Counted from the stretch's first letter, positions 10,690-21,954 are shown. The stretch: DNA of 64,000 nucleotides from Doryteuthis pealeii (GCA_023376005.1 CM042151.1:79117307-79181306); one strand, 5' to 3'. Numbers and translations are program-made. The notes: a model not told the origin generated them from the sequence alone.

Positions 10690-11325
10690 GAGTTGAATTA
10701 TCTTCTCCTGCCACCAGGGGACGAATCACCAATATCATATATTGGCACCAAAATTAAACCCCTTGATGAAAGGTACTTATCCTATGAGCTTTCACCAGGG
10801 GAGACGCAATTTTCAAGTGCTCACCTTTACCTTTACCAGCGAGTAGAATAGTATTCTAGCGCTACCTTACCATAACCTGAGGTTCCTCAGCAAGATAAGT
10901 CTGGCTAGCAAATGCCACAAATTTGCAACCATTTTTGTACCCTTTGAATATATGTTTCTTTATTTTCAACTGTTGTTATCGTCTTCTTTCATCCAAAATT
11001 ACTTGCATATCGCCAGGGAATTTTAAGAGTCCTGATTATCTATTATCTCTTATTTTGCAAATTTAGTGGCATTTGCTAGCCAAACTTATTTTGCTGAGAG
11101 TAAGGTAAAGGTAAAGGTTGCGCTGGATGAACAACTCGCTGGTTGATGGTAAAGGTGAGTGCTAGAATATTATTCTAGTTGCTGGTGATAGGGAGCACTT
11201 GAAAACGCAACTCGCCTGGTTGAATGCTCACATGACAAGTGCCTTTCATGAAGGGATCTAATTTTGGAGCCAATATTGTATATTGGCGATTCAGCCCATA
11301 ATGGCAGGGGGAGTAATTCAACTAT
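10690..11325. repeat. Inverted repeat, R4 family
   Basis: Left part contains gaattatcttctcctgcc, then cctttacctttaccagcg; right part carries the reverse (ggtaaaggtaaagg, aggggg-agtaattcaac). The centre holds the cttctttcatccaaaatta block. A single-orientation relative occurs at 45690-46135 (gaattatcttcccctgcc, tcttctttcatccgaat). Non-coding. Confidence 0.65.
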
Positions 11326-11664
11326 AATTTTTTTTCGATAGATTGACTATATGGATGAGTTTTGTAAGGATATGTTTTCTGTCCAATAACTACTGGGCAA
11401 CACAAAGAATTTATAAAATTGAGATTCCTCATACAATCATGTCTTGGAATCAATTCTCAATCTTTAAATCAATTGGAATAATCATAAATATGATTCATTT
11501 TAATAACAATGAAAGAATTGAAGAGGGTGATTGTCTTGCAAAAATAAAACATCTTCTGTTGGAACATAATTTTAAAAACTTCTTCATTCCAGACAAAGAA
11601 ATTGTAATCACTGGTTCCAATTACATTCTATAAAAATTCTCAAATACGCATAGAAATGTTTGGG

Positions 11665-11760
11665 CGTTCCATCATGGTGTAATGGTTAGCAAGCTAGTCT
11701 TACAGATCCATTACTACTGAATAGCAAGTTTGATCCTTGCTGGATGTTTATTATTAATAC
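11665..11760 (+). mobile_element. tRNA-derived SINE R3 head
   Basis: 'catggtgtaatggttagcaa' is an A-box-like start and agtttgatcctt a B-box-like motif about 50 bases later. Sister copies are at 21187, 21338, 21955 and 52225. Not a tRNA gene: no acceptor stem. Confidence 0.7.
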
Positions 11761-12113
11761 ATATTTTCTCTTCTTTAAATTCCAAACAAAAAAGATTCAT
11801 CCCTCATGTTTTAATAAGATGGTTTTGGGTGTCATGGGAATAACCACTCCTGATGTAAGATATTATTGAAAAAAAAACAAAAAAAACACTGATAAACTAA
11901 CAAATGACTACTCTGACTATTTTGTAATTTTGTATATTTGAAATAAAATAATGTAAAATTTATTTTAAATGTTTTAATTCAAGTCTTGTTTTCATATTTA
12001 TAATCTGTTTATTTTTTTTGTCAATTTCTTAAGGAATGAAATCTAGATGTGCACAGATTTTTCCCACAAGTAACTGATAACATCTTAAAATAGATTGGTA
12101 TACTTTAAGTTTT

Positions 12114-12117
<4 letters not shown>

Positions 12118-12167
<50 letters not shown>

Positions 12168-12445
12168 TTACCAACCCCTCCGCATAAGCAGGATGTTGCA
12201 CAAGGTCAATTTATTAAGCAGAGTTTAACAGGTTTGAATTCAGAGTTTTTCTTCTCTTATACTTGTTACCTAACCAAGGTTAAAGGGCCCTACTATTTAC
12301 CCATTGCTGGAGGGAGAGTTGTAGGATACATACCTTTCCCAATGGTGTTAGTGCTATGTGTAATGCAAACAGCCTCATCCAGGATTTGAACTCAGGTTAC
12401 ATGTCCATTTTCTATGACTCTAACCATTACACCTCCAACCCTAAG
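12118..12445 (-). mobile_element. tRNA-derived SINE R2, copy 1, with (TA)n(GT)n tail
   Basis: On the minus strand it starts ggtgtaatggttagagtcat (A box) and gagttcaaatcct (B box), then a ~200-base body, and ends in a (TA)n/(GT)n tract at 12118-12166. Four more copies: 22090-22375, 36320-36560, 45318-45600, 51725-51990. Confidence 0.8.
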
Positions 12446-12619
12446 TTTTTAAAATAGCCAATTATTTTAAGTTTTAAATAATAACACAAACACTATGAAT
12501 TTTCTCAAGACTGTAAGGAATAAGGCAATGTACTTTGTAAATAAATTAAGACAATATTTTTTGAAAACAAAACGGTCTTTTTTATTTCAAGATTTATATC
12601 ACATTAAGATTTCCCATTA

Positions 12620-13233
12620 TACAGGGTGCAGCAGAAATACCACACACATTTTAAATTGTCATAAGTGTTAGGCAAGTGACTAATATCATAACATTTTTGT
12701 TTTTAGCCAACAATCAGTTATGATTATAATTTGGACTGGTGCACATTGGGCATTTGCTGTTGAAACGTTTTTAAGATTGATGATCTGTAATTGCTACACA
12801 GAGCTTTTTGTGCTCATTTCATGATACATCAGAATGATGCTGTTCAAGATAGAAAATTAACACTACTATAGGTTGAAAATCCACCAGTTACTGTTTTAAG
12901 ACTGGTAAATCTGTAATTGCTACACAGTGAGCTTTTCATGCTTATTTCATGATACATCAGAATGATGCTGTTCCAGATAGAAAATTAAAACTGCTGTGGG
13001 TTCAAAGTTCTTTCTGAAACAAAATCATTCTGATGTAACACGAAATGAGCATGAAAACCTCTGTGTATCGATTACAGATTCAGTAAAAAATGCACAATGT
13101 GCACTGGTTAAAGCCATGAGTGTAACTGTATCTGAAATAAAAATTAAGACATTAGCTAAATGGAGCTACCATTACCACTTGCCTAAGTTTATTTACACTG
13201 CACACATGGGAGGTATATCTGTCACACCCTGTA
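12620..13233. mobile_element. TIR DNA transposon, non-autonomous (~614 bp)
   Basis: The ends are tacagggtgcagcagaaata and its imperfect inverse (tatatctgtcacaccctgta), consistent with a Tc1/mariner-type element flanked by TA. The interior carries three copies of a ~60-base block (gtaattgctacacag ... catttcatgatacatcagaa), two direct (about 12790 and 12910) and one inverted (about 13020), so it is partly fold-back. The open frame at 12996 has no recognisable domain. No intact transposase. Confidence 0.75.
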
Positions 13234-13629
13234 TTTGTATATTAATATAAATAAGTTTTAAAAATAACAGAGTATTAAAGTCTATCTTTAAAAATCCTTG
13301 TAGTTCTATATTTCTTGGATACTCTCTGCTATCTTCTTTGAATGTGGGTTGACTCCTCTGATTTTCGCATTGTGTTTTTTCAAATAGGTATTACACAAGG
13401 GCAGGGGAGTCCAAACTTTTTGTAAAGAGAGCCAAATTTGATAAAGTGAAGATGCCCGAGGGCCAATGGTTATTTCTGATGGGTTTTTTTAAAACAAAAA
13501 ACCATATGTAGATATTCACTCTGAAGACTTGCGGCATGTTGTCAGGAGCTGTTTCAGAAATCTCAGATTTGCAAGGGCTCCCTATAAACAAACTCCAAAA
13601 GGATTTTGTTAAAATTATAAAATCTCCAT

Positions 13630-13885
13630 AAAAGATTGTTTACATTTACAAAGGTTCCAGTTTTGGAGGTTTGGGGGAATGTGGAGCACCCCTTTATCAC
13701 TATTGCTCCCTGGTCCACTCGGACCTGGAGTGGTAGTACCTGTTAGGGTCCCATCTATAGGTTAAATAGAAAAATGTATTTATAAAAAAAATTGTGTATT
13801 CATTAAGAATTAATTTATTTCAAAACTTTATTGGCATTGAATGACCCACTGAGGTTGATATGCCGTAAAATAAAACAAACCAAAT
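13630..13885 (+). repeat. R1 dispersed repeat, 3' half
   Basis: Runs from 'ccagttttggaggt' through cctgttagggtcccat to the tail atgccgtaaaataaaacaaa. Matches 60640-60870 closely. Confidence 0.85.
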
Positions 13886-14020
13886 CAATGAATCTTCAAG
13901 TAAAAATTCAACAGAACTCGATTGAGGCAAAAGAAACATATTTTATTGTAACTCCTTTACAAAAACTTTAGAAATCTCTTACAACTCTTTTGCAATTCCT
14001 TTGCAACATGAAAAAAACAG

Positions 14021-14254
14021 ACCATATGACCTTTAGGCACCCCTTTTGCGATCTCGATTCATGAGGACATTTTTTTTCATTTACACCGTCAAAATCCGGT
14101 TGTTTGTTAGGGGTTAGGGTTAGGGGTTAGTTTTATAATTTAAAAAAAAACCTAAAAATCATCTGTTAACAAACAACCGGATTTTGATGGTGTAAATGAA
14201 AAAAAAGTCCTTATGAATCGAGATCGCAAAAGGGATGCCTAAAGGTCATATGGT
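14021..14254. mobile_element. MITE with telomere-like core (TM family), copy 1
   Basis: Inverted arms of ~85 bases start accatatgacctttaggca and end with the reverse. The interior contains ggggttagggttaggggttag, i.e. TTAGGG-like units. A second copy is at 58206-58470. No coding capacity. Confidence 0.9.
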
Positions 14255-14394
14255 TAAAAAAAACTGTACACTTTACCCAGTTCAAGGGCCTACTTGAAGA
14301 CAAAATTCTTCTTGGATGATTTTTCCCTCCACAAACTTTGAAACTGCTTCTGATCTGGGTGGAAGTCACATTGCATCTTGGGAAATTTAATAGA

Positions 14395-14720
14395 ACTCAA
14401 ATTATTATTATTAGTGTTATTCAGACTATTGTCCCCATCTTCATTGTTATTTGTACAACGTTTTGGCCGATATACCCTCCGGCCTTCTTCAGGTATTTCT
14501 TGTCAGACTTGGGAACCTTCTTTTCGAACTCGGGAACTTTCTTGTCATATTCGGGAGCCATCACGGAACTTTGAACCTAACCCTTTATTTATTCCACGGG
14601 GGTATCCTGTTCTCATTCCGCTAACCATAGCTGGAGTAGGAGTTGTGAAACGTTGTACAAATAACAATGAAGATGGGGACAATAGTCCGAATAACACTAA
14701 TAATACTAATCTTCAAGCCT
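14395..14720. mobile_element. Fold-back element with hammerhead-like core (HFB-4)
   Basis: The arms pair: gttatttgtacaacgttt (near 14450) with acgttgtacaaataac (near 14660), and gtgttattcagactattgtc with its reverse. On the minus strand CTGAAGA (14492-14486) is followed by a GC-rich hairpin GGCCG...CGGCC and AAAACGTT, so G12 of the hammerhead core is missing. Open frames across it are artefacts. Confidence 0.6.
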
Positions 14721-14818
14721 CATCTCAAACATTCAGAGAAACTCAAATTATGTTATTTCCCTTAAACTTAAAAATTACAGTCTTTCCTGTCTTCCTTTTC
14801 TCTGAATAACACACATTT

Positions 14819-15366
14819 AGGTTATTTCCTATAACTCCAACATAAACAAAGGGGAACCACTCTTGACAGATAAATTATTCATTTATTTTATGATCTACTT
14901 GTTGGAGTTATTTTGTGACATAGGGTGTGCTTTAACTCCCCACCTCTATTTATAGACTAACCAAGGTCACATGGGTTGTTCTTGTAACCAATCACTAGCA
15001 ATACTACTAGCCTGATAGAATACTTAACCCCCCCCCCCACATTGGTCATAATTAAAACTCCACTCTGTGAGGATGGACAGACATAGGAGTGCCAGATCTT
15101 TACCAATACTCAGGAAGGACTTTATACCAGTAACTGTGAACACTTTAGTAACCAAAAGGATTCACATTATCGACGGACTCTTTATCAAAGATCCAATTCC
15201 ACCAGAAAAGCGCATCTGCTATAAGGCCAAGGAATGGCCCTTAAAAACGTAACACTACTAGGAAAAAAAGAAGTGGATTAGGGTTAGTTTAATGGGAAAA
15301 TAAATGAATAATTTATCAGTCAAGAGTGGTTCCCCTTTGTTTATGTTGGAGTTATAGGAAATAACC
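14819..15366. mobile_element. TIR element (~548 bp), non-autonomous
   Basis: About 68-base inverted ends: ggttatttcctataactcca on the left and its reverse at 15347-15366. The arms also share aaggggaaccactcttgac and aataattcatttat. The 61-codon open frame inside (15067-15252) resembles nothing I recognise. Confidence 0.85.
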
Positions 15367-15979
15367 CACATTTGAAAGTCCTGACAAGATTGTACACAGA
15401 TACAGGTGATGTTCAAGTTCATAGCAGAAACAGTGACATAATTTTCGTCACTCCTGACTTTTTATCTCTTATTTCATATATATATAGTAGATAAAATGTG
15501 ACCCACTGGGTCACCCATTCAGCTCTGGGTAGATAATTGAGATTAGGGAAAAGGGAGTTAGCAAAAGTAATAAAACATTTTTAAACTAAATACGGCCAGA
15601 TGAAACCTTAAAATCATTTTGTAAGTTTTCTAAGAAAGTAAATGTTTGACCTCATTTAAGCTACAGGTTGCTGGTTGTGAAATTTAACATAGAAATACAT
15701 TTCAAATTCTCCCGGCCCTCTCTCTCTCTCTCTACTCTCCAGAGAAACTAACATTATGTAATGAGAGGGGTAGAAAGAGATAGACACAGGGTAAAGAGAT
15801 TGGTTGGTTTTTGATTTACTTGCAAATTATGACTAATTAGAACCAATTAAAACAGAATTTTTTCCAACATAATTCAATCTTACAAGTAAGGAATAATTTA
15901 GTATAATTTTAGTGTCATTAAATGAAACAGTAAAAAAGCCTTTAGGAAGCAAAAGTTGATTAACTCAGCTTTAGTATGA
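15367..15979. other. Non-coding DNA
   Basis: A short (CT)n tract near 15718 is the only visible feature. Confidence 0.4.
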
Positions 15980-16440
15980 TATATATATATATATATATAT
16001 ATATGGAAATATGGTGAGGAAATTAATCCAACAATATGAGAAGAAAATATTTTTTAAATATAACAAACACAGGATGTTATGATTAGGGGAAACAATTTTA
16101 TGTGTCAATACTTAAGCATTTTGGTATATTGTACCTTCTTCAGGACACTGTTAAGTAATGTTTATGTGAGGGACAAAATAAAAGATGTTAAGTGTATAGT
16201 GAATGTGTGAATATGATGTTATTAACCGTTAATTTTTATATGACGCATTTGTTTATGAAAGCCAATTTTTGCACATGCATTGATCACGTCATTAGCTTTC
16301 ATAAACAAACGCGCATATAAAAATTAACATTTAATAACATCATATTCACACATTCACTATACACTTAACATCTTTCATTTTATCCATCACATAAACATTA
16401 CTTAACAGTGTCCTGAAGATGGTACAATATACCGAATATG
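15980..16440. mobile_element. TA-flanked fold-back element with hammerhead-like core (HFB-3)
   Basis: A (TA)n tract at 15980-16004 precedes arms at about 16085-16270 and 16290-16440 (for example gaatatgatgttatta and its reverse). CTGAAGA (16413-16419), T, GGTA-CAATA-TACC (16421-16433), GAA (16434-16436) lie at the right end. The right end is interrupted directly after GAA by the mariner MITE that follows. Confidence 0.75.
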
Positions 16441-16927
16441 TATCATTACTTCAAAATGAAGCTGGTCCTCTTTGGAGCACATCCCTACTTTTCCACATAG
16501 TCACCGTTTTTCTCAATAGCAATGTTCCACCTTCGAATGAGAGCATGTATCCCTGCCCCATCAAATTCTGTTAACTGTTCTTTGAGCCACTTCTTCTGTA
16601 CAGAATTCACTTCCTTTTCAATAGAATAATGTTTACCTCTCAAACCCTTTTTAATGGGGCTGAAGAGAGGTAAATATTATTCCATTGACAAGGAAGTGAA
16701 TTCTGTACAGAAGAAGTGGCTCAAAGAACAGTCAACAGAATTTTATGGGGCAGGGATACATGCTCTCATTCGAAGGTGGAACATTACAAATAAGAGAATT
16801 GGTGACTATGTGAAGTAGGAATGTGATCCACAAAAGACCAGCTTCATTTTGATGTATGATACATGTTCCTGTGTTAGTAATTATACATGTCCTTAACAAA
16901 ATGGCATTACTTTTTAACTTATCCTGA
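16438..16927. mobile_element. Mariner MITE (family M2), fold-back copy 1
   Basis: Both halves carry the same stretch of a mariner transposase C-terminal region in opposite orientation (translating to WLKEQ-x2-EF-x-GAGIHAL), with tgatgtatgatacatg and a terminal TIR (ccttaacaaaatggcatta) at the right. A sister copy is at 52641-53069. It cannot encode a transposase. Confidence 0.75.
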
Positions 16928-17039
16928 GAAAATAAACTAAAGACACAGATTGACAACCTGAGAAAAGCTGTGATAAAAAATAACAAAAATATTTTTAAAC
17001 GTGATATAAGAAAATACTAATTAAAATTTTAAATGTTTT

Positions 17040-17722
17040 GGTAATTTATTCGGAAGACCGTCCTGGTCTCCTACCTCAAAACTTGCTACCGGTGACTGCT
17101 GAAAAACCAGCCCAGCTACAATTGAAGTCCGTAGCCGAAGCAGTGTCACTTGAAAGAAAACAACCAACTTGGGGTGATTTTTTTTTCGACATTCTATTAC
17201 ATATAAAAAAATCCAAAACGTTTATTTTTTTCGGTATTTTCATTTTATTTTGATATATTTATTTCCAACAATCAATTACAAGTATAAAAAAATCAAAATA
17301 TTTAGATATTCTTGTTTATTTAAACTAAAAACAAGACATTAAACAAACATGAATAAAAGAAAATCTGAATATTTAGATATTCTTTTATATTTTAATAAAA
17401 AAAAAACTATCGAAGTTCATATCTATTTCAGTCTATTCAAAACTATCTATCTATTTATATCAATTTGTTCTTATCTATGTTACTTTTTTTTTATATCTAT
17501 CTATCCATCTATCTCTGTTCCTATCTATTCATCTGCTTTTCAGAAAAAGATACAAACTATTTTCCAATATGCCTTAATAAAATAATAAAATGAAATAAAA
17601 CAATGTTTTTATCGACACTGCTTTGGCTACGGACTTCAATCGTAGCTGGGGTTGGTTTTTCAGCAATCACCGGTAGCAAGTTTTGAGGCAGGAGACCGGG
17701 ACGGTCTTCCTCATGAATTACC
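17040..17722. mobile_element. TFB fold-back element, copy 2
   Basis: Ends ggtaatttattcggaagacc and its near inverse at 17703-17722. Arms contain the diagnostic attgaagtccgtagcc(g/a)aagc block. The interior is AT-rich with degenerate tatctatc units, without the telomere-like tracts of the other copies. Confidence 0.8.
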
Positions 17723-18460
17723 AAAGTTTTTTTTAATCTCAGTTATGTGATACTTATGATCAAAGTGAAAATTGTTTGCAATTTACTGATTTTTTTTTTT
17801 ATCCATCAACAAATTCATGGGTCATAGATTAATTAAGAACTTTGCATATAATATTCCTATTCTCTTATTACAGTAGAGTTAAAACTTAAAAATAATGTTA
17901 ATTCTGAATTATGCCTGTCCTCTGATTGGTCAGTTTGGTCAAGGATGCAAGAGGTGAACTTGGAATTTAGGTAGTTCTAGTTTAGGTTTTCAAGGAAGCA
18001 GATGTGTCTCCGTGATGGCTGTTTCTTCTGGGTGTTTATGGTTAACCTGGGCAAAATAAAAGTTGGCTGAAAATATTGTTCATTACTAAAAGTAAATACA
18101 TAGCGCCTCTCCGACCGCCCATCTGGCCTAAGTAAGGGGCAAAGTATAGTGTTGCATATGTACTCAGCCACCAGGATTCCATTCTTTTGCAACACGGCCA
18201 ACAGGTGGCCCCATTGGGGGGGGGCTTACTCCTCTGCCATTTACACACAAGATCTTGACATCGTTTATAGTCTGTCTCTGCAGTAACAAAAGATTTCAAC
18301 CAAATTCCGAGGCAGACAACGCAACAAATAATCATTTATAAAAAGAAATCGCATTTAAGCATAAAAAATCTTCTTAAATCAAAACCTTCACATTCTATCA
18401 TCAAATAGATAAAAGATTAAGAGAGAGGGTGGGGGGTTGACAGACAAAGACAAGGAAAGA
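17723..18460. other. Non-coding DNA with an R1 fragment
   Basis: 18090-18240 holds the R1 head in reverse (cagccaccaggattccattc, ggccaacaggtggcccc). The rest shows nothing. Confidence 0.45.
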
Positions 18461-18461
18461 A

Positions 18462-18560
18462 GAAAGAGAAAGAGAGAGAGAGAGAGAGAAATAAAAAGAG
18501 AGAGTAAGAGAAAAAGAGAGTGTAGACAGACAGAGACAAGGAAAAAAAAGAGACACAGGT
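18462..18560. repeat. (AG)n purine microsatellite
   Basis: Imperfect gagaga/gagaaa tract. Antisense frames rich in Ser/Leu are artefacts. Confidence 0.8.
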
Positions 18561-18589
18561 GAAAAAGTTCCAATGAACTGACCATAGTG

Positions 18590-19129
18590 GTTTGGTTGGT
18601 TGGGTTTTATGGCATGTCAACCCATTGGGTCATTTTATGCCGCATACATTGTTTTTTTCTTTGTAAGGTACAGCTGCCACGTGTGCAGTGCATATCATTC
18701 CAGATCTTGCTTCTATTGGTAATTAGGTATAGTCATAGGGGTTTAGTTCTTTTTTTCGAAATCAAGTTTTCTGTTGAGGATTTGGACATCAAGAGAGTGT
18801 GGGGTGATTTTTGTAGGTCTATGAACTGACATCCTTAAAAGGAGGTCTGTTCTTTTCAAAAAGTTTAATATGCTCATGGGATCTATTTTTCCAAATAGTT
18901 TGTCCATGCTGTTAACATTGTAGAACTTTAAGAATGAAGAATCAGCCAATACCCATGCAGAGAAGAGACAAAATGAGAACATAGTAGCAGATTCATATGT
19001 AGATTTTTAAATCTTAACAGTATATAAAAGATAACAGAGGATACAATATCAACATGCATCCTAGTGATTTTTAAAATAAGTTTTGTATTAAGAAGAATAT
19101 TGTATCAACTAATATTTATTAAGAACATG
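18590..19129. other. Non-coding DNA with short R1 tail
   Basis: 18590-18650 is an R1 tail in reverse (ggttttatggcatgtcaacc). The rest is featureless. Confidence 0.4.
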
Positions 19130-19586
19130 TTTTTGCACCTGTGTGTGTTTGCATATGTCTTTTCAAGGTTGAATTGGCTGTAAATGCTTCCTGAATCATT
19201 TCACAAGTATATGGTTTCTCTCCTGTGTGTTTTCTTTTATGAATGGTTAAAGCTGAAATGTGCCGAAAGGCAACTCCACACACTTCACAATGATATAGTT
19301 TCTCTTTAGTGTGTATTCTAATATGGGTCTATAAACCAGAAATATTGTGAAATGCAGATAAACATGTTTCACAAGAATACGGCTTTTCACCTTTATGTGT
19401 TCGTACATGTCTGGCCAAGGCTGACTTTTGAGAAAAATAAAATCCACAAGTTTCACAAGAATATGGTTTCTCTCCAGTGTGTTTTCTCACATGTTAAACT
19501 AGATCTGATTTTCCAGAAAAGGCAGATGCACACATATCACTTATCTCGGGTATGTTTTCGCACATGTCGAGCCAACTCTGTCCTTC
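19130..19586 (-). pseudogene. Decayed zinc-finger tail of ZNF-4
   Basis: Directly downstream of the ZNF-4 stop the minus strand still encodes about five or six C2H2 units ([40 protein letters not shown] and others) but with a frame change at the boundary and at least two in-frame stops (after SDLV and after ISGL). One unit has lost its second Cys (CEMIQEAF). The ancestral gene therefore had about 14-15 fingers. Confidence 0.85.
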
Positions 19587-20303
19587 TCAAAAACGAGATC
19601 CACACATTTCACAAGAATATGGTTTCTCTCCAGTATGTATTCGCTCATGTTGACTCAACTCAGATTTTCTTGCAAAGGACGATGAGCATATATCACAAGA
19701 ATAAGGCCTCTCTCCAGTGTGTCTTCGCTTATGCTGCTCCAAAGTTGACTTCAATGCGAATGAAGATCCACAGACTTCACAAGTATATGGTTTCTCTCCT
19801 GTGTGTGTTCGTCTATGTTGTACTAAATGTGTAGTTTGTGAAAAGGAAGATCCACATGTGTCACATGAGTATGGTTTCTCTCCAGTGTGTGTTCGCACAT
19901 GCTTCACCAATCCTGACTTTTGTGTAAATGCAGAACCACAAATTTCACAAGTAAATGGTTTCTCTCTAGTGTGTATTCTAATATGAGATTCCAAAGCTGA
20001 CATGCTGCAAAATGCAGATCCACACGTTTCACAAGAATATAGTTTTTTGCTAGTGTGTGTTTTTAAATGTCGAACTAAATGTGTCCTTTCTGCAAAAGAA
20101 TAGCCACACACTTCACAAGAATAAGGTTTCCCTTCTGTGTGTTCCTTCAGATGTTTTATGAAGCATGACTTATAAAAGTATGCTGCTTCGCATATGTCAC
20201 AAGAATAGGGTTTCTTATCAGTGTGATGTCTCATATGGGCTTTTAAAGCTGGTCTTCTTGAAAATGCAGATCCACAAACTTTACAATAAACCAATTTTTC
20301 CAT
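19587..20303 (-). CDS. C2H2 zinc-finger protein ZNF-4 (238 aa, truncated)
   Basis: The ATG at 20303 begins MEKLVYCKVCGSAFSRR; an in-frame TGA lies upstream in the same exon, which fixes the start. Eight complete C2H2 units follow, joined by HT-x-(E/K)KPYSC linkers, then a ninth is cut off by TGA after CEMCGSRF. The finger sequences differ more from ZNF-1/2/3 than those do from each other: most core positions keep Phe and there are no YTC-type units. It probably acts in the nucleus as a DNA binder. Whether the truncated form is expressed, or the locus is a pseudogene, cannot be told. The 3' continuation at 19130-19586 argues for loss of an original C-terminus. Confidence 0.85.
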   Translation of the reverse strand: MEKLVYCKVCGSAFSRRPALKAHMRHHTDKKPYSCDICEAAYFYKSCFIKHLKEHTEGKPYSCEVCGYSFAERTHLVRHLKTHTSKKLYSCETCGSAFCSMSALESHIRIHTREKPFTCEICGSAFTQKSGLVKHVRTHTGEKPYSCDTCGSSFSQTTHLVQHRRTHTGEKPYTCEVCGSSFALKSTLEQHKRRHTGERPYSCDICSSSFARKSELSQHERIHTGEKPYSCEMCGSRF

Positions 20304-20391
20304 ATTTTCTGATCGGAGGCCACCAAAGAAATTTCCGGTTATTCAAAGGGTGGAAAATGTTTCCAAGACCTGAACTTTGATTCCAAAATAT
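20304..20391 (-). other. Leader of ZNF-4 exon with 3' splice site
   Basis: On the minus strand 'gttttctttttacag' ends at 20392, giving an exon that starts at 20391 and has ~88 untranslated bases before the ATG. This matches the plan of the other three zinc-finger exons, although the leader sequence is not visibly homologous. Confidence 0.6.
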
Positions 20392-20399
20392 CTGTAAAA

Positions 20400-21184
20400 A
20401 GAAAACATAATCTTTAAATCTAGATGCTAAATATGATTATAAAAATATTTAAAAAGTCGACTTCATATTGTTATGTAGCCATTGCAGTTACACAAACAAG
20501 AGTGTTCTTGTAATAGAGAGAGAATGAATCAACATAGGGAGAGAGAGAGAGACAGATAGATAGAGAGTCATGTAACTTACTTGCTTGTTATTCATTCTCC
20601 TTTCGATCGGCCATGATGTGATCATCTAAGTTCTTCTATACTTCTTTCTATTTCTTTGGCTGGTGTTCTGTTCTAAGGGCTTCTTATTAAGGGCATGCAT
20701 AATCACTAACGAGACTTGTTATTACTTTGATCAAAGGTTTTATTTCTACATTGCCCATTTTAAAACTCATTTCACAGCCTCACAGTCACATGTCTGCACT
20801 GTGTCACATTTTGGCTGAAACTGAAAACCTATCATGTCAAATCACATGATATGCGAGATTTCCGCCTTTACTAACGGTCTGTATTTTTCCACAAAAATCT
20901 GCCGTCTACATTCTGATTTGAAGGTCAATGCCCCTTATTCTACAAAGGTTTGTCAATAATCTATACTACCCATAGAATATGCAACAATATGAATGAATTG
21001 TATTTATTTCACTGACTACAGAGATGAGTAATACAATAGAGTTTTTTTCTAAAATGCCATTGTAATTTTAACCTATTAACTGCCAAGAATCATTAAAGTT
21101 ATTAATGATATTAAAAGAAGGTAAGAATTTACATATTATAATTCTAAGAATAAGTTCTTTTTGTTGTTTACATTTGAAATATTA
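20400..21184. other. Non-coding DNA
   Basis: Only a short (GAGA) tract near 20520-20570. No gene seen. Confidence 0.4.
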
Positions 21185-21186
21185 AA

Positions 21187-21445
21187 GGCGTCCCATCATG
21201 TAGCAATGGTGTCCAATTTAGTCTCACATATCTCTTATTACTGTATAGTGAGTTCAATACTTGGTGGTTTCTCATACTTGCAACCTTTTTTGTGTCACAT
21301 CGTACCTTTGATGAACGGATTGGGTTAGAAAAAGACATCCCATCGTGGTAAAATGGATAGCGAATTAGTCTTGCTGATCCATCACTACTGAACAGCGAGT
21401 TTGATCCTCATTGGATGCCCCATACTTGCGATCTTGTATCACATA
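21187..21445 (+). mobile_element. Two tandem R3 SINE heads
   Basis: cgtcccatcatgtagcaatgg (21187) and catcccatcgtggtaaaatgg (21338), each followed by agtctca/agtcttg, actactgaacagcgag and a B-box-like gagtt(t/c)gatcct. About 150 bases apart. Confidence 0.65.
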
Positions 21446-21524
21446 CAGTGTGAGGTAAATAAAAATGGCATTACATAGTGGTATAAATGTTAGCATACCC
21501 ATATCCTATCGCAACGCCAACTGC

Positions 21525-21895
21525 GATGGTTGGGTCACACCATCTGCATGCCTGCAGACAGACTCCCCCATAAAATACTACTTTACAGTGAACTCATAGA
21601 TGGCACGCAGAGGACAGGAGCCCCCCCAAAAGCGGTTCAAAGACTATATTAAGACAACACTGAAGAAATGTAACATCACACCTTCAAGCGAAGAAGATCT
21701 GGCCTCCAACAGACAGAGTTGCCAAGATGCCTGCCACACAGCAGCTAAGCAGCTCAATAATGAGATAAACAGGACTGCAGAGCAGCGATATCTTCATCGT
21801 CATGAACAACCAAATGTAGATGGGAATTTCCCCTGCAATGTGTGTGACCGCATCTGCAAGTCCAGAATTAGCCTAATGAGCCACCACAACTGTTG
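21525..21895 (+). pseudogene. Non-LTR retrotransposon (LINE) C-terminal end
   Basis: The reading frame translates to the extreme C-terminus of a LINE ORF2: a GHxxRM-like strand, LPHKILYSELIDG, then PPQKRFKDYIKTTLKKC, and a final C2H2-like knuckle CNVCDRICKSRISLMSHH just before the stop. This order is typical of the C-terminal region of L2/CR1-group elements. The start methionine at 21600 is internal. Everything upstream (endonuclease, reverse transcriptase) is missing: a 5'-truncated insertion. Confidence 0.8.
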
Positions 21896-21954
21896 AAGAC
21901 ATGGAGTGATGTCATCATCATCTGCGACGGACTTCCAAAGAAGAAGAAAGGTTA

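Noticed and set aside
11665..11760. Functional tRNA gene
   Set aside because: A and B boxes are present but there is no acceptor stem or proper anticodon arm, and several degenerate sister copies exist; SINE.
18388..18620. Ser/Leu-rich membrane-like open frames
   Set aside because: Products of the (AG)n microsatellite on the opposite strand.
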